A stretch of DNA of 64,000 nucleotides, from NCBI RefSeq assembly GCF_038396675.1, contig NC_088927.1:37968501-38032500 (forward strand), written 5' to 3'. This stretch comes from Hydra vulgaris. Taxonomy: Eukaryota; Cnidaria; Hydrozoa; Anthoathecata; Hydridae. Both the position numbers and the translations under genes were made by a program. The notes below the pieces were generated by a model. It made no database searches, had not been told where the DNA came from, and worked only from the letters and a program-made list of their open reading frames with translations. Of this stretch, positions 1 to 11,190 are shown one piece after another (position 1 is the stretch's first letter; each line of letters starts with the position of its first letter).

Positions 1-1520
1 AATACTTTATAACCTTACTTAAAATAATGATAAAATGCTATTGAATATTATTTCTAAGATTGTACAGTAATGTGTTGCTAAAGTTTTCATAAAAATGTTA
101 AAAAGTTAATAGTTTTACAATGAATTTTGACATATTGTTTATCTATTATATGCTAACAGATTTTAAAAAAGAAATGATAAAAGAATATATTGTTTCAAGA
201 CTGTAACTCCATTTGTTGGCAAAGTTTTTGGAGAAAGTTAAAAGTTCCGAGAAATTTAAAAAGTTCCGAAAACAATTATTTTTAAGAATTATGCCAAAAA
301 TTTATGAAACAAATTAATATAATAGTATTATGAAACAATGCAGACAAGAAAACATCTGACATGAAACATAAATTAAAAGACTCCTATTCTTTATGCTTAT
401 AAAAGGCCATTGTGTTTTAAAATCTAAAGATAGTAATGTCATCTGTTACAAAATTGTTGTTCAAAAGTTCCGAGAAATTACAAGATATTTCAAGAATTAT
501 TCTTTTATTTAACAAAGTAATAATATAAGTGAAGATGATTTCAACAATGAAAACTCAGAGTGGTAAAAATTATTTTATTCCCTTACTTTAATTAGCTTTA
601 CAACGCCATTGAGTATTATAAATTTAAAAATAGTAATTTATTAAACAAAATTATTTAATAAGTAGTCTTGATGTACAAAACTTCCAAAACCAAAAATGAG
701 AATAAATTTTACACTTTTACTTGAAGTTATTATAAAACGCCTTTGATTTTTAGTTTCTATTTCTAAAGACAGTAACGCCATCTGTTGGTTAACTTAAGAA
801 GTCAAAATGTTCCGAGAAATAATTACATATTTCTGGATTTCAAAATTTTTAATACAAAGTTATAACATATTAGAGTTAGAGCGTTGTCAACCAATCATAC
901 TATGCAAAGAAAGAAATTGACAATTGAAATTGTTTGTTAATAAAATGCTATTGAGTAATGATATTTAAAAATATTAACACCATCTGTTGGCAAAGTTTTT
1001 GTTCATAGTTAAAAAGTTCCGAGAAATTTATATAGTTCCGAGAAATAACAAGACATTTCAAGTATAATAATATAAGAAATTTATCAAACAAATTTATAAA
1101 ATAGAATTACAAAGCGTCAAGAAAAAGAATCTTCAAATAAATAAGCAATGTCAAGCCTCTTACTCTCTATACTTATAAAACGCTATTGAGTTATAAATTC
1201 AACAGATTGTTATTCCATCTGTTGTCAAAGTTTTTGTTCATAGTTTAAAAGTTCCAAAAATTTTCAAATTTGAAATGTTTCGAAAAATAATGCAGCATTT
1301 CAATACTTACAAATTTATAATACAAATTTATAATATAGTAAGTTTAAGCAACTGATCAATTAATGGATGGTAAAAATATTTGAAAAAGTCAATAACCTGA
1401 CTAAAAACTTCTTAAAATGACATTGAGTTTATAATCTAAAGATAGTAACACCCTCTGTTGGCAAAGTTTTTGCTTAAAGTTGTAAAGTTCCGAAACAAGC
1501 TAGTTCTAAAGAATAAAGTA
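1..1520. repeat. Degenerate tandem array, unit roughly 0.2-0.24 kb
   Basis: A composite motif recurs about eight times: a 'taaaacgccattgag'-like stretch, then 'tctaaagatagtaac', then 'ccatctgttggcaaag', then 'aaagttccgagaaat'. The 'ccatctgttggc'-like part is clearest near 212, 436, 778, 971, 1211 and 1450. Copies are diverged and spacing is uneven, roughly 200-330 bases. No coding capacity is seen. The array ends about 200 bases from the 3' end of the hAT relic, so it could be that element's subterminal repeats or an independent satellite. Confidence 0.6.
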
Positions 1521-1738
1521 AAAACTCTTAAAATTTATATTATTTCGATACATTTCAATACATACCTAGAAATGCCCAGTAGTTCTGATAATTTTACTTA
1601 AAACCTTTGAAATAAAAGAAACCAAAAAGAAAACTAATTGTGTGCTTTAAACAAAAGTTATTTTATTAATCTCTGTTATCAAATTCATAATGATATTTTA
1701 TTAATTAAGAAAACTTGTCAAAATTGTCAACAAAAAAT

Positions 1739-2714
1739 TTAAATGTCAGATGATGAACGTCCTGGAGTTGGTGGATGAGAAGGGCCAGCAGTTGGTGTGC
1801 GAGAAGGACCAGCAAATGTTGTGGCAGTTGACTGAGTAGAGTGTGAGCTGTCTAGTGGAACATCACCACCATCATCATCATCATCATCACCAATGTTGAT
1901 GACTTCTCGAGAAGACAGTCGGTCCAATGCAGATCGAGATATTTGACTGCTAGTTTCTGGCTCAAAAATGGCCCGAGATGGCAACCTTTTTGCAGCTTCT
2001 TCAGCCATAGTAGCAAGTTCTGCTTTGGTTGTCAAATAGTAGGAATGAAACGTGATCCTGTCAATGTTTTGCTGAATGTAAATCAATTTTTTCACATTCT
2101 CTGGCTGGAGCTTTGTTCTTTTTGCGCTGACTATATTACCACCTGCACTAAAAATTCGCTTACATGGAGCAGATGAAGCGGGAATACACAGCCATTTGCG
2201 TGCTGCTTCAGACAGCAGAGGAAATTTGTCTTTATTGTCCCGCCAAAATTCAAGTACTGGCTGTTTGGTAGCTGGCATTGCTGAAAATATCTCCCACTCA
2301 GTTTGAATCTTGGACTTGGCTGGAACAGTAGAAGGTACTTCTATTTCTGATTCTGGTTTTTCTATAATTTCAAAAAAAGGATCATCCATGTCTTCCAATA
2401 CTGGATTGTCAACAGGTGGATTATTACGTGACGGTTCCAAAGAAGCCAACCATTCTCTATGACTGACGTTTTTGGTAATTAAAACATCAAACCAATGTTG
2501 TAGCTCTTTCCAAGGCATCACTAAGGTTAAGGCACTCAGTTTCTTTGCAACTGTCAATGGAGTCTGTGACTGCAAGATTCAAAAGATGGCCTGCACACCT
2601 AAGTGAGTGATTCACATTTTTGCACTTGGGAATTGCAGCAATCATGTTGGATGCATTGTCATGAGTGCAAGCTACGTTGCCAGCTCCGGAGTTTCCAGGC
2701 AAAGTACTTACCAA
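1739..2714 (-). pseudogene. hAT-superfamily transposase relic (ZBED-like)
   Basis: Two minus-strand reading frames overlap in different phases. The upstream one (2714 to about 2580) has CTHDNASNM, matching the second catalytic Asp region of hAT transposases, followed by RCAGHLLNLAV, the hAT CxxH motif. The downstream one (2575 to 1739) ends with a typical hAT C-terminal dimerisation domain: EFWRDNKDKFPLLSEAARKW, then PASSAPCKRIFSAGG. The spacing between motifs is far too short for a complete hAT protein, so the alpha-helical insertion region is deleted, and the frame shifts near 2490-2575. A 'catcatcatc' codon run gives an Asp tract near the C-terminus. No BED zinc finger is seen upstream. 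It is non-functional as it stands. Confidence 0.85.
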
Positions 2715-3373
2715 GCTGTAAAAAACAAATTTAAACTTTTACTAATTATAAAAACAAACAACAAAAAAACAAAATTTGTTTTACAACACAAGATATCAAA
2801 ATTTCTCGATTTATTTCAGTATACCTTTAAATTAATTGAATTAAAAAGTTTCTTGGTTAATAATATTAGTCCATGTATTTGTATTTAAGTTTTTTAAACT
2901 ACAAAATAGAGATTAGCTTGTTTTTTAGTTTCAAGCTGTCTCTGTACTTTTTCACTCATCTTAAAGTTTAGTCTTATATCTAAAAATCTAAAAAAATCTA
3001 AAAATATTTAAAAAGTTTGAATACTTTACTGTACCAATTAAGTTACCAACCCTTTCCCAAAAAATTGAAATCTTTTAAAAGATTCGTATTAAAGTACAAA
3101 TATCGTAGGAAATACAAAAATATTCGTAGATTACTTTTTGCAATTCCAATTTTATAAATATTAAATACAACCCCTAAAACATTATTTTATAATTTTAACT
3201 TACTTTTCATTGTATTATCCTAAACATTTTTATTCACTTATAAGATGCAATCTGTCATTGGCTTCTACAAACATGTCCTGAAATTCTGAGCCAAATTCTT
3301 TTACAACAATAGCAAGTGCAAAAAAAATTATTTCAAGGAAAAAGAACTTGTTTATAATGATTTCAACTTTATA
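2715..3373. other. AT-rich spacer, no gene seen
   Basis: The stretch contains only short frames full of stops and many homopolymer runs. It separates the oppositely oriented hAT relic and Mutator-like relic. No clear terminal inverted repeat could be found here for either one. Confidence 0.4.
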
Positions 3374-4936
3374 ATGAACTTTGAGTTACTTCATTTAATG
3401 ATTCTCGAAGTTATGAAATGTCCGAGTTGCTTTTCTTCAATTTTCATACAAAATTGTCCTAATAAAAGAATGGGACTTTGTTTGACCTTAGAACTTTGCT
3501 GTACTTCCTGTGATTGGTGTCATTCATTTCAAACTTCCAGACCTATTTCAAATCTTTTCAATAATTCTGTAGGAAGAGATAGCTATGAAATAAATATTCT
3601 TTCTGTATTAGTATTTAGAGAAATAGGTGAAGGTTATGAACCAATGAAACTATACCACCAGCTCATGAACATTCCTTCAATTACCTCCAATGCATATGAT
3701 AAAATTAACAAAAAGTTATACAATGCTTATGAAACTGTTGCTCAACAGGTTACTAACAAAGCAGCATTTGAAACTAGAAACTTGATTAATAATAATGCTT
3801 CACATGATGATATAATTCAATGTCAAGTTTCAGTTGATGGAACGGGGCAAAAAAGAGGTCACTCATCATTTAATGGTGTTGTCACAACCATATCAACTTT
3901 AACAGGCAAATGTATAGATGCTGTTGTGTTGTCAAAACATTGTAAAGGATGTATTCTTTGGAAAAACAAAAAAGGAACTCTAGAATATGAGGATTGGAAA
4001 GCCAACCATAAATGTCTTGCTAATCATCAAAGATCATCTGGTGCTATGGAAGGTGCAGGTGCAATTATTATTTTCCATCGCTCTGTCGAAAAATATAACT
4101 TACAATATACTAGTTATTTGGGTGATGGTGATACCTCATCATATTCTGCAGTATTAGCTTAATGCCCATACAAAGATATAGAGATCAAAAAAGCAGAATG
4201 TATTGGGCACATCCAAAAAAGATAGAAAGTCGTGGTCACGCACTGCGTCAACGTCTATGTAGAAAAAAGTTGTGTGATGGAAAGCCAGTAGCAGGAAAAG
4301 GGAGGTTAACCGAAGGCACTTAACCTTTCACAAAATTATTTTGGAATGGCTATTAGACAAAATTTAGGTAATATATATCAAATGAAAAAGGCTGTATGGG
4401 CAGTGTTTTTTCACAACTCTGATATTAAAGACATGAATATACGTCATCAATTTTGCCCACGAACTATTGCCAGCTGGTGTAAATGGCAACGTGACCATAT
4501 AAGTGGACATAAAACATATAAACCCAAGCTAAGCTTGCCATTAGCAATAAAAAATATTCTTGTTCCTGTATTCAAAGACTTAAGCAGTGAAGAACTACTT
4601 AAAAAGTGCCAACACGGTCTAACACAAAACAATAATGAGGCATTAAATGCCTCTGGAATCTGGAAAAGATGCCCCAAACACACTTTTGTAAATAGAAACA
4701 TTATCGAAATGTCAGTAAATTCTGCAATTATCAATTTTAATGAAGGTACCCATGGAATTATTGGTGTTTTGCAAAATTTGGGAATACGTATTGGACATTT
4801 TACTCATATCAGATTGATTAACCGTGATAAATGTAGAATTAAAAAATGTACAATTAAGTCTTCACTTACTTCAAAATCCCAACGACAGAAGTTGCGCCAT
4901 CAAAAAAAGGGTTTAATGATAAGGAAGCTCAAATAG
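3374..4936 (+). pseudogene. Mutator-like transposase domain protein, broken
   Basis: The first open part (3374-4162) has an N-terminal Cys region (MKCPSCFSS, then CCTSCDWC), and then a catalytic-type core: VSVDGTGQKRGHSSFNGVV (first Asp), a Cys pair in SKHCKGC, and YLGDGDTSSYSAV (second Asp). The frame breaks at about 4160. Similar sequence (KAECIGHIQK) continues in another frame, and the second open part (4346-4936) has NNEALNASGIWKRCPKHTF and a basic C-terminus. The order matches the 'Mutator-like transposase domain' proteins that are abundant in cnidarian genomes. At least one frameshift lies between the halves, so it is inactive. The element at 54926-56924 encodes the same N- and C-terminal modules and is flanked by TTAA, which suggests Kolobok-like rather than classical MULE biology. 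Confidence 0.85.
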
Positions 4937-5045
4937 AACCATGCCAACCTTATTCTGCTGGATTTTGTTAGTTTTTCATACTTTATAGTTTACTTTTTTT
5001 GTTATTAAACCTTCTTTTGCGTTTTTCTCTGTTTTTGATTTTTGC

Positions 5046-5118
5046 GTGTTATTGTAACATGGTGTTATTGAAACATGGTGTTATTGAAACATTTCAATAA
5101 CATGGTGTTATTGAAAAC
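5046..5118. repeat. 16-bp tandem repeat (ttattgaaacatggtg)
   Basis: About four imperfect copies of the unit occur, the third interrupted by a short inverted stretch (atttcaataacatggtg). It sits in the 3' flank of the Mutator-like relic. Confidence 0.7.
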
Positions 5119-5569
5119 ATGATATCTTGTGAAGTAGAAAAAAAATCACTTAAATTTTTCAGGAAATGTTTATTATATTATTTTGTAGGGAATGACATTT
5201 CAAAGTTTAAAAATTATTTTCCAATCTCTTTATTTAATAATTTTTAGGCCTAAAAAAAATTTTTTTCTACTGTTTTATAGAAGAAATTCAATAGTTATTG
5301 ATGTAATGAAATAATCTTAAAATCCCTATGTCATTACCTTAGCGCACATGTCTAAAACATGTGCAAAAAATTTCATAGGTTATGCATTAAAATATTTCAA
5401 GATATTGTGTTTTGAATAGACCCATCAAAAAGATGGGTTTTTTGATATAAGCGAGGCAAAATAACCGAGACAAAACAAAGTTAAGTATAAAAAAGCATTC
5501 TCATTTTATAAATTTTGTATTAATATCAAATCGATTATTTTTTTCAAGTTTTAAAGAATTTAGAATATT

Positions 5570-5588
5570 TGGTGGTGTACCATCTTAA
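5570..5588. repeat. Possible right terminus of the Mutator-like element
   Basis: The sequence ggtggtgtaccatc followed by TTAA resembles the right end of the element at 54926-56924 (agtggtctaccacc followed by TTAA). This would place the end of the transposon carrying the 3374-4936 relic at about 5584. I could not find the matching left end. Confidence 0.4.
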
Positions 5589-6145
5589 ATTAATCTTTTT
5601 TTCACAAATAAGCAACAAATTTTTTGAAAACTTAAGTACAATTCATAAAACAAACACATGAAATTCATAAATCATTGTTGTCTCCACTACACACAAATGC
5701 AAGTTCAAAGAAAAGCTCAAATCTCTCCCATGGGATATGTCAAAAATGGAAAAGTATGTCACAACATTTTTAGTATTTTTTACCATAGTTTGCTCTTATC
5801 AACATTAGCTGTCATGATTCAATAATATGTACTCTAACACATAATATTTCTTTCTTAAAATATAAAAATACAAAAAATTTCGTATATAACCATTTGCAGT
5901 ACAAAATATATGAACATAAAGTAATAAAATTCAATTTCTTACCTTTTAAGATGAAAAATCCTCTTTTAAAATTTGATTGAAACTTTTCACATGTGACCCT
6001 AGTTGACTTTTTTTGTTTATTTTTAAAATCAAAACAAATTTGCAAGTTAATACGCAAGTAAAAGTAGAGATGCGCAAATAAAAATTAACATCAAAAAATA
6101 TTTTCAAGTTTTGTATGTTTTTTAAAAAAAATAGTTATATTATCG
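5589..6145. other. AT-rich, no gene recognised
   Basis: An open frame of about 80 codons on the minus strand (6057-5812) has low-complexity composition and no recognisable motif. I treat it as chance. Confidence 0.35.
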
Positions 6146-6149
6146 TTAT

Positions 6150-6345
6150 CTCTCGATTTGTCTCAAAACGTATCGAAATCAATCGATTACTCGATTGATT
6201 TCGAGAATATAACTCAGCATGTCTCGAAACTGCTTTTCGATACTGAGAACATAATTCGCCATAAATCGAATCTTTCGATTCGATTAAATACTCGATTGAA
6301 TCGAGATAATAGAAACAGTTTCGATAAAATCATTTCGAGACGGAG
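6150..6345. repeat. TCGA-dense palindromic block
   Basis: About 14 TCGA tetranucleotides occur within roughly 190 bases in an otherwise CpG-poor, AT-rich region. They form inverted repeats such as gaaatcaatcga/tcgattgatttc, separated by 4 bases. The block ends with 'ttcgagacggagacctt'; a near copy, 'ttcgaagcggagacctt', lies at about 6521-6539. A 69-codon frame (6158-6367) runs through it but is a by-product of the repeats. Confidence 0.65.
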
Positions 6346-6638
6346 ACCTTTACCCCTAAGTCACTGAAGTTTGTTGTAATATATTAAATTCACAGTTATA
6401 TTTAAAATTCGCACAAATACGGAGTATTTTATGAATTTTGTATAAAACTGAATATGACAACAAAAAGCTTGTTGATATAAAAAATGAGGTATCCATAGCA
6501 ATCAATAATAAAAAAATATCCTTCGAAGCGGAGACCTTATATTTTTACTAATTCCAAATTTAGTTAATATAACAATATCGGTTAAATTCTATATTAGTTT
6601 TTCTTCAAAAATAGCTGTTCTGGTCTGTTGTGCATTGC

Positions 6639-6660
6639 ACCCCCCCTCTCTCTCTCTCTC
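6639..6660. repeat. (CT)n microsatellite
   Basis: A short cccccc tract followed by about nine CT dinucleotides. Confidence 0.85.
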
Positions 6661-7340
6661 CAAACTTTTTTCCTTATTTTTGAACTTTATTATAAAATAT
6701 AATATAAATTTTTGTAAATATAACATAAAATAAATTGAAAAAAATAACCCTTCCCCCTCTCCTGACATAAAAGCCCGTTCCACGATTACAGATTTTGCTA
6801 AGTATACACCATTAAAATAGATATTGCAGTTGCAGTTGCAAACAGTTGCGAAAAAAAGTTACATACATTTATTCTTCATAGATATACACATTATGTAGGC
6901 TACATAGTTAAATGTCAGTCGCCGTCATTTAAAAGTTCTAGAACATTTTCAATTAATTTTTCATGAATAGTTGAGTAAAATGAGTATCCAATATAAATTA
7001 CCGTACGCCAACTTTAATAAATATATCATTTTATTAATATTTGCATCAAACTTTAAATTATTGATGAACTAATGAAGATTTACACAAATTATTTAAATTA
7101 AATGTTGTAAAAGTAAAATGGATCAGATTTAAAAAACACATAGAAATTACAATTTTCAACACAAAAAAAACCTAAACAGATGTAAAAAAAAAAAAAAATC
7201 AGAATAAAATATAGTAACAATAGAATAATAAATATAATTTTAATTTAGTTAGAGACTTTGAACAATGTTCGAAAAAAAATTTCTTATATTTTCAATTTTT
7301 GAAAAACAGTTTTGTCCACTATCTGGCCCACTGTGCAATG
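6661..7340. other. AT-rich, no gene recognised
   Basis: Only short stop-rich frames and homopolymer tracts are present. Confidence 0.35.
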
Positions 7341-7344
7341 TAAA

Positions 7345-7870
7345 CAGTTTTACACCGTGTAACCAATAAAGCTTACGCCGTTTTATGAAAAACATGATTT
7401 TGTAAAATGGTGTAAAACTGAAATTATACTTTTGCAAAAAGGTGTAAAACAGCTTTACACCGTTTTATACTGTTTACACTAAAACGTTGTAAATTTAAAC
7501 TTTTTGTCTAAATAACTTTCAAATAGCTCCGTTTGAAGTTATGCAAACACCAAAACGGTGTTTGCATAACTTCAAATTTTACTCCTTTTAATTAAGAGTG
7601 TACACTTGGGAGGTTAATTTTTAATAAAACGGTGTAAAATAACACCATTTTATATTTACTACACCGTTTCAAAAAGGTGTAAAAATCGAGTACTGTAAAG
7701 TTTTTAATATTTACACCTTTTAATTAAACGGTGTAAAACGATTTAAAACAGTCTAAAACAGCTTTACACCATTTTACACCTTTTTTACAAAGGTGTAAAA
7801 AAAACATCGCAATATTCGATTTTTACACCTTTTTAAAACGGTGTAGTGATTAGTTACGCCTAGTTACGCC
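7345..7870. repeat. GGTGTAAAA / TTTTACACC palindromic repeat block
   Basis: More than a dozen copies of ggtgtaaaa or its complement occur in both orientations over about 520 bases, often as pairs that can fold (for example ggtgtaaaacagctttacacc near 7441). Copies vary between cggtgtaaa and aggtgtaaa. The end near 7850 has a doubled 'tagttacgcc'. No protein is encoded. This may be the end region of an unrecognised repeat or a foldback element. Confidence 0.65.
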
Positions 7871-8328
7871 TCTACACCTAATGCCAGTCTATTATTTATA
7901 ACAAAGATGTTCTTCTGCTCACAAATTTGATCCACAAGTTTAGTGTCAATGTGCAACATTCCTCTTATAAAATCTTTTGTCTAATTAAGTATAAGTAGTA
8001 CCAGGTATACCTAAAATAATTATATTTTGTTTTTAATTACGAGATTTTTTTTGAGTTACATAAATTAAAATTAAAGAGAAAAAGTTTAATTAGTTAAGTT
8101 TTCAAACGTAATATTAAAAAATATTAGAGCATTAAACTGCTTTCAATGGTAGGAAGCTCTCTATCCGGTGGACCATTAATGGGGTATTTTAGGAGATAAC
8201 GAGTTTTCATTGGATTGGTAAAACAAGAACATTTTTTACTTTCATTTATTTTGTTTTAGTCAATATTTATTTATCTGGAAAAATAAAACTAGTCTATATT
8301 TATACAATGTAAAGTTTAATAATTTATA

Positions 8329-8447
<119 letters not shown>

Positions 8448-9036
8448 TAGCCTGTGTCAAAAAATATATATAAAAAATATTATACTCTCCAATCTTAGTC
8501 ATTTGACCCAATTTAAACTAAACAATTTAAACTATTTGACTAAATTTAAAGTTTTAGATCTGTAGAAAACGATGAAATTTTAGGGTTTTTTGTTCCCAGC
8601 CTCCAATATCGCAATTTTTCGCAAAGCATGATTATTTGACATAAATATAAATTAAAATTTTAGATCAGTAGGACTAGCAGTGACGGATTTATGCTTCCAA
8701 TTTTATTAAATTTTAAAAACTGCTAACTACTCTAACCAAAATAACACAAACAAATACGTGTCGCAAAAAAATATTTCTAAAAAAGTTACACGAGAAGGAA
8801 ACCATCCGTTATGAATAACCAAACCAAGGTATTTTTTTTTAAGCGAAAAATGTAAACTTATGCATGTAAAATTGCGTTTATGATATTTAAAAAGAAACAA
8901 TTGGCGTTTATAATACAAGATATAAATACAGATTTATTTTCACCCATTTTCAGGGTTTTTTTTAATGAGTTGTTATATAAAAAGCCATCTTGCCCCGTTT
9001 TCCCCTATATCCTTCAGTTAATTAAGTCCTGAGATA

Positions 9037-9145
<109 letters not shown>

Positions 9146-9324
9146 GTTATATTAGATTAAAATTTATTAGAACAGTGATACATGAATTAAAGGACACACA
9201 GATTCATAAATATGAAGAACTCTGACAATGTACCCAAGAACCACATGATACAAATGCTAGATAATTTACAAAATATATATATTATATATAATACCACATA
9301 TTATATATAACACCACATTTATTA

Positions 9325-9832
9325 TTAATTTCCAGTAGTTCCAAACCAAAATATGAAAAGTTATTTAGGTTAGTAACTCTCTTGGTAAAACGTCTTTGCA
9401 CTCTTTCTACTTTCATTTCAATGCGGTTTTGCGACCAAACCGGAGAGCAATATTCTAAGATCGGTCGGATCGGTAATTTAGGTAGTGAAGGCTATAACGA
9501 TAACACGTGGATCGCTACTTTTAAAACACTCAAGGATTAAATATCCTCGAATGTTTGATGAGCAAAACAATATTTGGAATATGACAATATTTCGAATATG
9601 TTAAATTATGATATCCTCATTGATAATTGTAATTTATATCTTTACAAAACGAAGTAGGCGCTATTCTATGAGTAAAACACTTCTTACTGGCTATTTTTAA
9701 TTGATATTTTTTTGACCAGAGATAAACTTTATAAATGGCAACAGCAAGATCGTGACTGTAATCGCAATCCCTAAATGAACTATATTGCTTGATATCGTCC
9801 GCATATAATATTAGATAGCAATTAAGATCCAT
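9325..9832 (-). pseudogene. Non-LTR retrotransposon reverse transcriptase fragment
   Basis: On the minus strand, 9832-9617 begins with LNCYLILYADDIKQYSS, containing the YADD catalytic box of a LINE reverse transcriptase. After a disrupted stretch, 9480-9325 reads RPILEYCSPVWSQNRIEMK then KVERVQRRFTKRV, the conserved C-terminal region found downstream of RT in CR1/Jockey/L2-type LINEs. The region between is frameshifted. This is an old fragment lacking the endonuclease and most of the RT. Confidence 0.8.
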
Positions 9833-9839
9833 TTCGGAG

Positions 9840-10321
9840 TCAATATAGTTTGCAATATATAGTTTTTACAAATTTCGTAAATATATTTTCTATATTTTAT
9901 TTATTATATATTTTTTGTATTTTTGATTTCTTTGTGTTTTTTGATTTCATATATTTTTATATTTTTTGGTTTTATATTTTTTTGTTTTTTATTTTTTTGC
10001 CGTTGTGCGGAAAGAAATCGAGATTTTAGATTCGGTTAAAAAAAGGAGAAATTCTAAAATAGGTTAAAGAAAGATTCATAAGAAAAAAAGATTTATATCA
10101 AAACAAATCAAAAAGATTTACAGGACTTTTACATAAACATTACGTTACGAACACTATAGATAAAAACTTATGTGTTAAAATAATATTTCATAAAATAAGG
10201 GCTGGCAGTGATTTTCTAATCATATATAATAATAATTTTGTTGTATAACATAGAAAAAATTGCAGAGGGAAGGAAATCTTTACTTAACATTACGACAAGC
10301 TTTTTTTTTTTTTTTTTAGCT
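9840..10321. other. AT-rich, no gene recognised
   Basis: T-rich repeats (tttttgattt, atatttttatattttttgg) and a poly-T run at about 10301-10317 lie next to the TIR element. Confidence 0.35.
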
Positions 10322-10323
10322 TA

Positions 10324-11088
10324 GGGAAGACCGGGGCTAGTTGGCCGCAGGGGTAAGTTGACGAACTGCGTTTATCTTTAGAGCCTTTCATCAGAAAATG
10401 ACAAAAATAGTTAGTCGTATGAAAAAAAAAATTATTTTAAAAGCTCCAGTCACAATTAGTTTACTATATCCAGTCAGACTTTTTTTTCAAAACTGCCGTT
10501 TTTCAGGATCTATAGACTGTTTATTAAAAAAAAAGCTTTCGGGGTAAGTTGGCAAATTTTTCACGGGGTAAGTTGACTCATTGCATTTACTATGGAAAAA
10601 AATAAATATTTTTATAAGAATATTATTATTATTTTTTTAATTTTTAACAATATTGGAAAAATTTATGCTTACAAAAAAACTAAAAAAAAATTTTTTTTTT
10701 TTTCACCGATAAAAAGTGGGCTACCGTTTAGCTTTTATACGGACAAATATTTGGTACCAACTAAAAGTAATATTAAATTTTGGGATAAAATTGTTGCAAA
10801 AATTAATAGTAAAAAAATTTCTATCAATTTTGCACTTAATGGTGCATTAATAATCATTTTTATAGTTTGCGCCAACTTACCCCGTGGTGGGGTAAATTGG
10901 CGCAAATTTTTTTTTTTTTAAGGGCCCGGAAAGGCCCAAAGAATTTTTTTTTGTAAATGAATACAAATTTTTTAAGTTACCCTAATCCATACTCTTTAAG
11001 ACAACACTTTAATATTTTCAAAAAAATGTACTGTTGGGGCAACAGAGCTCATAGAGTAAAAACCGAGCCAACTAGCCCCGGTCTCCCC
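10324..11088. mobile_element. 765-bp TIR element (GACCGGGGCTAGTTGG ends), TA target
   Basis: The left end reads gggaagaccggggctagttgg and the right end is its near complement (ccaactagccccggtctcccc). Both are immediately flanked by TA. A repeated internal motif 'ggggtaagttg' (complement 'caacttacccc') occurs on both arms. A 109-codon frame (10592-10921) is low complexity, lysine/phenylalanine rich and unlikely to be a gene. A second, truncated copy lies at 53906-54637 and is closely similar over its left 700 bases. The TA flank suggests a non-autonomous element mobilised by a Tc1/mariner-type transposase; that is inference. Confidence 0.85.
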
Positions 11089-11190
11089 TATATGTTTAGT
11101 TTCAGATTTCCATTCTCTACTTGACAGAAAACATTTTTAATACAAAAATACTCACAGAAAATATCCGCGGTGTTTCTACGGGCATAATAA

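Noticed and set aside
5418-5445. Rho-independent-terminator-like hairpin (cccatcaaaaagatggg followed by T)
   Set aside because: The genome is clearly eukaryotic (spliced gene, LINEs); a bacterial terminator has no meaning here.
10592-10921. 109-codon frame inside the 765-bp TIR element as a gene
   Set aside because: Composition is dominated by Lys/Phe/Ile from A and T tracts, and the second copy does not preserve the frame.
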